Source: Streptomyces sp. CB02261 (GTDB lineage: Bacteria; Actinomycetota; Actinomycetes; Streptomycetales; Streptomycetaceae). From it: a stretch of DNA of 64,000 nucleotides. Numbering within the stretch: position 1 is the first letter of the stretch; every line of letters begins with the position of its first letter. A program made the translations under genes and the position numbers. The stretch spans positions 319,478 to 383,477 of the forward strand of contig NZ_LIVX01000003.1 in the NCBI RefSeq assembly GCF_001905665.1, read 5' to 3'. The notes under the pieces are model-generated. The model saw only the letters and a list, made by a program, of their open reading frames with translations, searched no databases and was not told the DNA's origin. Of this stretch, positions 58,944 to 64,000 are shown piece by piece.

Positions 58944-59966
58944 ATGACCGCAGTGACGGCAGGGACGGCAGGGACCACGGGCGTGCCCGGCGTGTCGGAC
59001 ACGGCCGTGGCGGCGGAGCAGGCCGCTTACGAGGCCGTGTTCGACGCCGCCGTGGCCGCCGACGAGAGGATCGAGCCGCGCGACTGGATGCCCGAGGCCT
59101 ACCGGGCCTCGCTCGTCCGGCAGATCGCGCAGCACGCCCACTCCGAGATCATCGGCATGCAGCCGGAGGCCAACTGGATCACCCGCGCGCCCTCGCTACG
59201 GCGCAAGGCGATCCTCATGGCCAAGGTCCAGGACGAGGCCGGCCACGGCCTGTACCTGTACAGCGCGGCCGAGACCCTCGGCACCAGCCGCGACGAGCTG
59301 CTCGACAAGCTCCACTCGGGCCGCCAGAAGTACTCCTCGATCTTCAACTACCCCACGCTGACCTGGGCCGACGTCGGCGCGATCGGCTGGCTGGTGGACG
59401 GGGCCGCGATCACCAACCAGGTCCCGCTCTGCCGCTGCTCGTACGGGCCGTACGCCCGCGCGATGGTCCGCGTCTGCAAGGAGGAGTCCTTCCACCAGCG
59501 CCAGGGGTACGAGGCCCTGCTCGCCCTCTCCCGGGGCACCGAGGCCCAGCACGCCATGGCGCAGGACGCGGTGGACCGCTGGTGGTGGCCCTCCCTGATG
59601 ATGTTCGGCCCCCCGGACGACGAGTCGGCGCACTCCGCCCAGTCGATGGCCTGGAAGATCAAGCGCCACTCCAACGACGAGCTGCGGCAGCGCTTCGTCG
59701 ACATCGCCGTCCCGCAGGCCGAGGCCCTCGGACTCACCCTCCCCGACCCCGACCTCCGGTGGAACGAGGAGCGCGGGCACTACGACTTCGGCCCGATCGA
59801 CTGGGCCGAGTTCCGGGACGTCCTCAAGGGCAACGGCCCCTGCAACGACCAGCGGCTGAGCAAGCGGCGCCAGGCCCACGAGGACGGCGCCTGGGTCAGG
59901 GCAGCGGCCGCCGCCCACGCGGAGAAGCACAAGCACACCGGCAAGGACGGGGAGGCACAGGCATGA
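58944..59966 (+). CDS. paaA: 1,2-phenylacetyl-CoA epoxidase, catalytic subunit PaaA
   Basis: The 340-residue protein has the ferritin-like diiron fold, with the metal motifs [15 protein letters not shown] and [14 protein letters not shown] visible. It epoxidises the aromatic ring of phenylacetyl-CoA using O2 and electrons from PaaE. The ~40-residue Ala/Thr/Val-rich N-terminal extension makes it longer than the E. coli protein (about 309). Start is the ATG at 58944 with GGGGG upstream. It is the first gene of paaABCDE under operator 58915-58932, and its stop overlaps the paaB start (ATGA). Confidence 0.95.
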   Translation: MTAVTAGTAGTTGVPGVSDTAVAAEQAAYEAVFDAAVAADERIEPRDWMPEAYRASLVRQIAQHAHSEIIGMQPEANWITRAPSLRRKAILMAKVQDEAGHGLYLYSAAETLGTSRDELLDKLHSGRQKYSSIFNYPTLTWADVGAIGWLVDGAAITNQVPLCRCSYGPYARAMVRVCKEESFHQRQGYEALLALSRGTEAQHAMAQDAVDRWWWPSLMMFGPPDDESAHSAQSMAWKIKRHSNDELRQRFVDIAVPQAEALGLTLPDPDLRWNEERGHYDFGPIDWAEFRDVLKGNGPCNDQRLSKRRQAHEDGAWVRAAAAAHAEKHKHTGKDGEAQA

Positions 59967-60250
59967 CGAGCGACGGTTGGCCGCTGTGGGAGGTGTTCGT
60001 GCGCTCCCGCCGCGGACTGTCCCACACCCACGCGGGCAGTCTCCACGCGCCCGACGCGGAGATGGCCCTGCGCAACGCCCGCGACCTGTACACCCGCAGG
60101 AGCGAAGGCGTGTCGATCTGGGTCGTCCCCTCCACGGAGATCACCGCCTCCTCGCCCGACGAGAAGGACCCCTTCTTCGAGCCGGCCGCGGACAAGCCCT
60201 ACCGCCACCCGACGTTCTACGAGATCCCGGAGGGGGTGAAGCACCTGTGA
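59963..60250 (+). CDS. paaB: 1,2-phenylacetyl-CoA epoxidase subunit PaaB
   Basis: The 95-residue protein is identical in length to E. coli PaaB. Its typical start is [20 protein letters not shown] and its end [11 protein letters not shown]. PaaB bridges the PaaAC subcomplexes and is needed for full activity. It overlaps paaA and paaC by 4 bases each. Confidence 0.95.
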   Translation: MTSDGWPLWEVFVRSRRGLSHTHAGSLHAPDAEMALRNARDLYTRRSEGVSIWVVPSTEITASSPDEKDPFFEPAADKPYRHPTFYEIPEGVKHL

Positions 60251-60984
60251 GCACCCCCGACACGCGCGAGGCCACCGCGATCACCGCAGCGGCCCTCGCC
60301 CTCGGCGACGACGCCCTCGTCCTCTCGCACCGCCTGGGGGAGTGGGCGGGCTCCGCCCCCGTCCTGGAGGAGGAGGTCGCCCTGGCGAACATCGCGCTCG
60401 ACCTCCTCGGCCAGGCCCGGATCCTGCTCTCCCTCGTCGGCGACGAGGACGAACTGGCCTACCTCCGCGAGGAGCGTTCCTTCCGGAACGTCCAGCTGGT
60501 CGAACAGCCGAACGGCGACTTCGCCCACACCATCGCCCGACAGCTCTACTTCTCCACCTACCAGCACCTCCTCTACGGGCAGCTGGCGGCCGGCGACGGG
60601 CCCCTCGCCGGCCTCGCGGCCAAAGCCGTCAAGGAGGTCGCCTACCACCGGGACCACGCCGAGCAGTGGACCCTGCGGCTCGGCGACGGCACCCCCGAGA
60701 GCCACGAGCGGATGCACCAGGCCTGCGAAGCCCTCTGGCGGTACACCGGCGAGCTGTTCCAGCCCGTCGAAGGCCTCGACGTGGACCACGCGGCGATGGA
60801 GAGCGCCTGGCTGGAATCGGTGACCGACGTCCTCGGCCGAGCCACGCTCACCGTCCCCTCCGGCCCGCGCACCGGAGCCTGGCGCGCCGGAGCCGGCCGG
60901 CAGGGACTCCACACCGAGCCCTTCGGCCGGATGCTCGCCGAGATGCAGCACCTCCACCGCAGCCACCCGGGGGCGACATGGTGA
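60247..60984 (+). CDS. paaC: 1,2-phenylacetyl-CoA epoxidase structural subunit PaaC
   Basis: The 245-residue protein is a ferritin-like helical subunit that pairs with PaaA but has no full diiron site. Family motifs LAIADDALVLSHRL-like (ALGDDALVLSHRLGEW), EEEVALANIALDLLGQAR and VAYHRDHAEQW are present. It stabilises the epoxidase and helps bind the CoA substrate. The GTG start overlaps the paaB stop (GTGA). Confidence 0.94.
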   Translation: MSTPDTREATAITAAALALGDDALVLSHRLGEWAGSAPVLEEEVALANIALDLLGQARILLSLVGDEDELAYLREERSFRNVQLVEQPNGDFAHTIARQLYFSTYQHLLYGQLAAGDGPLAGLAAKAVKEVAYHRDHAEQWTLRLGDGTPESHERMHQACEALWRYTGELFQPVEGLDVDHAAMESAWLESVTDVLGRATLTVPSGPRTGAWRAGAGRQGLHTEPFGRMLAEMQHLHRSHPGATW

Positions 60985-61475
60985 CCATGACCGCCCTGGA
61001 AGAGGAACTCAGCCGCGTCGCCGGCGCCGTCCTCGACCCCGAGCTGCCCGTCCTCACCCTGGCGGAGCTCGGAGTCCTGCGCGGCGTCCACGTCACCGGC
61101 CCCGGCCGCGTCGAGGTCGCCCTCACCCCGACGTACACGGGCTGCCCCGCCGTCGAGACCATGTCCTCGGACATCGAGCGCGCCCTCCACGAGCACGGAG
61201 TGCCCGAGGTCTCCGTCGTCACGGTCCTCGCCCCCGCCTGGTCCACCGACGACATCAGCGAGGAAGGACGCCGCAAGCTCGCCGAGTTCGGCGTCGCCCC
61301 ACCCCGCCCCCAGGGCCCGGCCGGAGGACCCGTGCCACTGACCCTGGCGATCCGCTGCCCCCACTGCGGCTCCACCGACACCGAGCTCCTGAGCCGCTTC
61401 TCCTCGACCGCGTGCAAGGCACTGCGCCGCTGCACCGCCTGCCGCGAACCGTTCGACCACTTCAAGGAGCTGTAG
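60978..61475 (+). CDS. paaD: Phenylacetyl-CoA epoxidase maturation protein PaaD
   Basis: The 165-residue protein has an N-terminal MIP18/DUF59 domain (VLDPELPVLTLAELGVLRGV, PTYTGCPAVETM) and a C-terminal zinc ribbon (CPHCGS then CTAC). It is the same size as E. coli PaaD. It is thought to help assemble the epoxidase's Fe or Fe-S centres. Starts at 60978 (ATG), 60981 (GTG) and 60987 (ATG) are all possible, and the first two overlap paaC. Its stop directly abuts the paaE start. Confidence 0.93.
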   Translation: MVTMTALEEELSRVAGAVLDPELPVLTLAELGVLRGVHVTGPGRVEVALTPTYTGCPAVETMSSDIERALHEHGVPEVSVVTVLAPAWSTDDISEEGRRKLAEFGVAPPRPQGPAGGPVPLTLAIRCPHCGSTDTELLSRFSSTACKALRRCTACREPFDHFKEL

Positions 61476-62567
61476 ATGGCGACCTCAGGCGCCGCCGGCC
61501 GGGCCGGGTTCCATCCGCTCCGGGTGAGCGAGGTCGAGCGGCTCACGGACGACTCCGTGGCCGTCACCTTCGCGGTCCCGCCCGAGCTCCACGAGGCGTA
61601 CCGGCACCTCCCCGGCCAGCACCTCGCCCTCCGCCGCACCGGCGAAGGAGGAGAGGAGATCCGCCGCACCTACTCGATCAGCGCACCCGCCTCCCCGCCC
61701 GGCGAACCCCCCGTCCTGCGCGTCGGCATCCGACTCGTCGACGGCGGCTCGTTCTCGACGTACGCGCTCAAGGAACTGATGGTCGGTGACCTCGTCGAGG
61801 TCATGGAGCCCATGGGCCGCTTCTCGCTCACCCCCCGCCCCGGCCACTTCGCCGCCGTCGTCGGCGGCAGCGGCATCACCCCGGTCCTGTCGATCGCGGC
61901 CACCCTGCTCGCCCGCGAGCCGGAAGCCCGGTTCTGTCTGGTCCGGAGCGACCACACCGCCGCCTCCACGATGTTCCTCGACGAGGTCGCCGACCTGAAG
62001 GACCGCCACCCCGAGCGCTTCCAACTGGTCACCGTGCTCTCCCGGGAGGAACAGCAGGCGGGACTCCCCTCCGGCCGTCTCGACCGCGAGCGGCTCGCCC
62101 AGCTGCTCCCGGCACTGCTGCCGGTCGACTCGATCGACGGCTGGTTCCTCTGCGGTCCCTTCGGGCTGGTGCAAGGCGCCGAGCAGGCACTGCGCGGCCT
62201 CGGCGTCGACCGCGGACGGATCCACCAGGAGATCTTCCACGTCGACGACGGCTCCGCGCCCGCCACGGCCACCGTCGCCGACGCCCCCGCGCACGCGAAC
62301 CTCACCGCGACCCTGCACGGCCGTTCCGGCACCTGGCCCGTGGATCGCGGCGAGACCCTCCTCGACACGGTCCTCCGCGCCCGCGCGGACGCCCCGTACG
62401 CCTGCAAGGGCGGGGTGTGCGGCACCTGCCGCGCCTTCCTCGTCGGCGGAGAGGTGCGCATGGACCGCAACTTCGCACTCGAACCGGAGGAGACCGACGC
62501 CGGATACGTCCTGGCCTGTCAGTCCCACCCGGTCACCCCCGAAGTGGAGCTGGACTTCGACCGCTGA
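61476..62567 (+). CDS. paaE: Phenylacetyl-CoA epoxidase reductase subunit PaaE
   Basis: The 363-residue protein has an FAD domain (RRTYSISAPA), an NAD(P) domain (VVGGSGITPVLS) and a C-terminal plant-type [2Fe-2S] ferredoxin domain (CKGGVCGTCRAFL plus a later Cys in VLACQSHP). It passes electrons from NADPH to the PaaA diiron centre. It is the last gene of the paaABCDE operon; the ATG follows the paaD stop without a gap. Confidence 0.95.
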   Translation: MATSGAAGRAGFHPLRVSEVERLTDDSVAVTFAVPPELHEAYRHLPGQHLALRRTGEGGEEIRRTYSISAPASPPGEPPVLRVGIRLVDGGSFSTYALKELMVGDLVEVMEPMGRFSLTPRPGHFAAVVGGSGITPVLSIAATLLAREPEARFCLVRSDHTAASTMFLDEVADLKDRHPERFQLVTVLSREEQQAGLPSGRLDRERLAQLLPALLPVDSIDGWFLCGPFGLVQGAEQALRGLGVDRGRIHQEIFHVDDGSAPATATVADAPAHANLTATLHGRSGTWPVDRGETLLDTVLRARADAPYACKGGVCGTCRAFLVGGEVRMDRNFALEPEETDAGYVLACQSHPVTPEVELDFDR

Positions 62568-62638
62568 CGAACCCCGGCGCCGCTCCGGCCCCGCGCCGGA
62601 CCCCGGACACCACCACCGCCACAGCCATTCCCTTCCAC

Positions 62639-62678
62639 TAGAACCTGTTCTATCTTGACGGCCCGTCAGTAGAACAGG
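62639..62678. promoter_or_regulatory. KstR-like operator and nested dyad upstream of the acyl-CoA dehydrogenase
   Basis: TAGAACCTGTTCTA (62639-62652) fits the KstR consensus TnnAACnnGTTnnA exactly. The half-site TAGAACAGG (62670-62678) is its inverse partner, and TGACGG-C-CCGTCA (62656-62668) lies between. The start codon is 24 bp further on. Confidence 0.65.
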
Positions 62679-62701
62679 GGCAGCAACGGGAGGGCAGGGC
62701 A

Positions 62702-63835
62702 GTGGACTTCACCTTCACCGAAGAGCAGCAAGCGGCCGTCGAGGCGGCCAAGGCGGTCTTCTCGGGCGTCACCCCCGACGCGGTACCGAGCCCCGCCCTC
62801 ACCCCCGGAGCCGTCTCCGAGGACCTGGACCGACCACTCTGGGCCCGCCTCGCCACCGCCGACCTGCTCGGCCTGACGGTGTCCCCGCGGCACGGCGGCG
62901 CCGGGCTCGACCCCGTCGCCCTCTGCCTCGTCCTGCGCGAGTCGGCACGCGTCCTCGCCCGCGTCCCCCTCCTGGAGACCAGCGCCGTCGCCACGACCGT
63001 CGAGCGATACGCCCCCGAGGCCACCGCCGCCGAACTGCTCCCCCGCGTCTGCCGCGGCGAACTCGTCCTCACCGCCGCCTCCCAGGGACGCACCGGCCAC
63101 GACCCCGCCGAACGCGCCGTCACCGCCCGCCGCGACGGCACCACCTGGATCCTCGACGGCCTCCAGACCGCCGTCCCCTGGGCCCACGGCGCCGACCTCA
63201 TCGCCGTCCCCGCGCACACCGCCGACGGACACACCGTGCTCGCCCTGCTACCCCGCACCCACGCCGGCCTCGACCTCGGCGCCCAGTACTCCACCCACGG
63301 CGAACTCCTCGCCGAACTGCGCCTCGACTCCGTACGCCTCGACGACACCCACGTCATCACCGCCGAAGGAGCCTGGGAACAGCTCCGCGCGACCCTCACC
63401 ACCGGCACCTGCGCGCTCGCCCTCGGTCTCGGCGAAGCCGTGCTCACCATGACGAGCCAGTACACCGGGAAACGGGAGCAGTTCGGCCACCCCGTGGCCA
63501 CGTTCCAGGCCGTCGCCGTCCAGGCCGCCGACCGCTACATCGACCTGCGCGCCATGGAAGCCACCCTCTGGCAGGCCGCCTGGCGCCTCTCCAGCACGTC
63601 CCCGGGAGCGCTGCCCGCCGACGGGGACGTCGCCGTCGCGAAGATCTGGGCCTCCGAAGGGGTACGGCGCGTGGTGCAGACCGCTCAGCACCTGCACGGC
63701 GGCTTCGGCGCGGACACCGACTACCCCCTGCACCGCTACCACGCCTGGGCCAAGCACCTGGAACTGTCCCTCGGCCCCGCCGCGGCCCACGAGGAGGCCC
63801 TGGGCGACCTGCTGGCCGCCCACCCCCTCGGCTAA
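62702..63835 (+). CDS. Acyl-CoA dehydrogenase
   Basis: The 377-residue protein has the acyl-CoA dehydrogenase fold. The N-terminal helices open with MDFTFTEEQQAAVEAAKAVF, the middle domain is beta-rich, and the C-terminal helical domain has YTGKREQFGHPVATFQAV and LHGGFGADTDYPLHRYHAWAK. The usual catalytic Glu motif is not obvious, so it may be one half of a heteromeric enzyme, as in steroid side-chain FadE pairs. The GTG start at 62702 is preceded by GGGAGGGCAGGG. The KstR-like operator upstream suggests control by a TetR-type lipid or steroid regulator. Confidence 0.88.
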   Translation: MDFTFTEEQQAAVEAAKAVFSGVTPDAVPSPALTPGAVSEDLDRPLWARLATADLLGLTVSPRHGGAGLDPVALCLVLRESARVLARVPLLETSAVATTVERYAPEATAAELLPRVCRGELVLTAASQGRTGHDPAERAVTARRDGTTWILDGLQTAVPWAHGADLIAVPAHTADGHTVLALLPRTHAGLDLGAQYSTHGELLAELRLDSVRLDDTHVITAEGAWEQLRATLTTGTCALALGLGEAVLTMTSQYTGKREQFGHPVATFQAVAVQAADRYIDLRAMEATLWQAAWRLSSTSPGALPADGDVAVAKIWASEGVRRVVQTAQHLHGGFGADTDYPLHRYHAWAKHLELSLGPAAAHEEALGDLLAAHPLG

Positions 63836-63860
63836 GCGGCCGCAGCCCATCGGACGAGCG

Positions 63861-64000
63861 TCAGAGGACGAAGGCCGGGCTGCCGTTCCCCGTCACCATC
63901 GGACGCCCGGCACCGTCCCAGGCGAGCATCCCGCCGTCGACGTTCACCGCGTCGAAGCCCTGCTGCACCAGATACTGCGTGACCTGCGCCGACCGGCCAC
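63861..64000 (-). CDS. Rhodanese-like domain protein, 3' end (partial)
   Basis: The last 46 codons of a gene that continues beyond the right edge. The visible C-terminus (GRSAQVTQYLVQQGFDAVNV, DGGMLAWDGAGRP, then SPAFVL) matches the final part of a rhodanese domain. The active-site Cys would lie just outside the window. Such domains carry persulfide sulfur. The stop is 25 bp from the end of the convergent acyl-CoA dehydrogenase gene. Confidence 0.8.
   Translation of the reverse strand, partial: GRSAQVTQYLVQQGFDAVNVDGGMLAWDGAGRPMVTGNGSPAFVL

Overview
The window is high-GC actinobacterial chromosome, almost certainly Streptomyces. The signs are third-position G/C codon bias, dense operons with 1-4 nt start/stop overlaps, two branched-chain 2-oxo acid dehydrogenase (bkd) operons, a Bpa-type proteasome activator, a DevR/DosR-like regulator and a phenylacetate (paa) regulon. 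Two exact parS palindromes (GTTTCACGTGAAAC at 26727 and 44897) and several DnaA-box-like sequences place it in the origin-proximal part of the chromosome. A pirin gene near the left end carries an almost perfect, unoccupied phage phiC31 attB site. Gene content resembles the region of the S. coelicolor chromosome that holds SCO3798 and the bkd operons; that comparison is from memory, not from a search.

Layout. 0-5.7 kb: end of a SpoIIE-type phosphatase, a variant metallo-beta-lactamase-fold protein, an AI-2E family permease, pirin and an SseB-like protein. 5.8-8.7 kb: a three-gene cassette (WXG-like small protein, DUF1023 alpha/beta hydrolase, lipoprotein). 8.9-12.7 kb: FadE5-like acyl-CoA dehydrogenase, M18 aminopeptidase and a small membrane protein. 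12.7-16.5 kb: an NHL/thioredoxin gene into which a ~2.0 kb serine-integrase element has inserted. The element appears to have replaced the target gene's first ~50 codons with its own copy, and the original 5' end is left stranded on the far side. 16.5-26.6 kb: surface/membrane proteins, a divergent MocR / cystathionine-lyase-like pair, CN hydrolase, mycothiol-dependent-type enzyme and a GntR-MFS pair. 26.7-31.9 kb: bkd operon 1, then devR and a flavin-reductase-like gene behind a candidate DevR box. 33-36.7 kb: divergent Ser/Thr kinases. 37.7-42.1 kb: PadR-ABC exporter with an apparently leaderless, self-regulated promoter. 42.2-47.2 kb: bpa, quinone oxidoreductase, K+ channel, moeA and a mobA-like gene. 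47.3-51.8 kb: bkd operon 2 divergent from an Lrp-type regulator. 51.9-62.6 kb: the paa regulon (paaH-paaR, paaN, paaABCDE), interrupted by a DUF5819-HTTM-TrmH operon. The right end holds an acyl-CoA dehydrogenase behind a KstR-like operator and the 3' end of a rhodanese gene.

How it fits together. bkd 1 and 2 would supply branched acyl-CoA primers from Val/Leu/Ile. The paa genes epoxidise phenylacetyl-CoA (PaaABCDE), open the ring (PaaN) and beta-oxidise the product (PaaH), probably under the TetR-type PaaR. A near-identical PaaR-like operator occurs in the paaH/paaN and paaA promoters, with a weaker match upstream of bkd 2, and each of these three regions also holds a GGTT(C/A)TCCACAG motif. 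Short tandem duplications sit at the 3' ends of several genes. The most striking structure is the target-repairing serine-integrase element at 14.3-16.3 kb.
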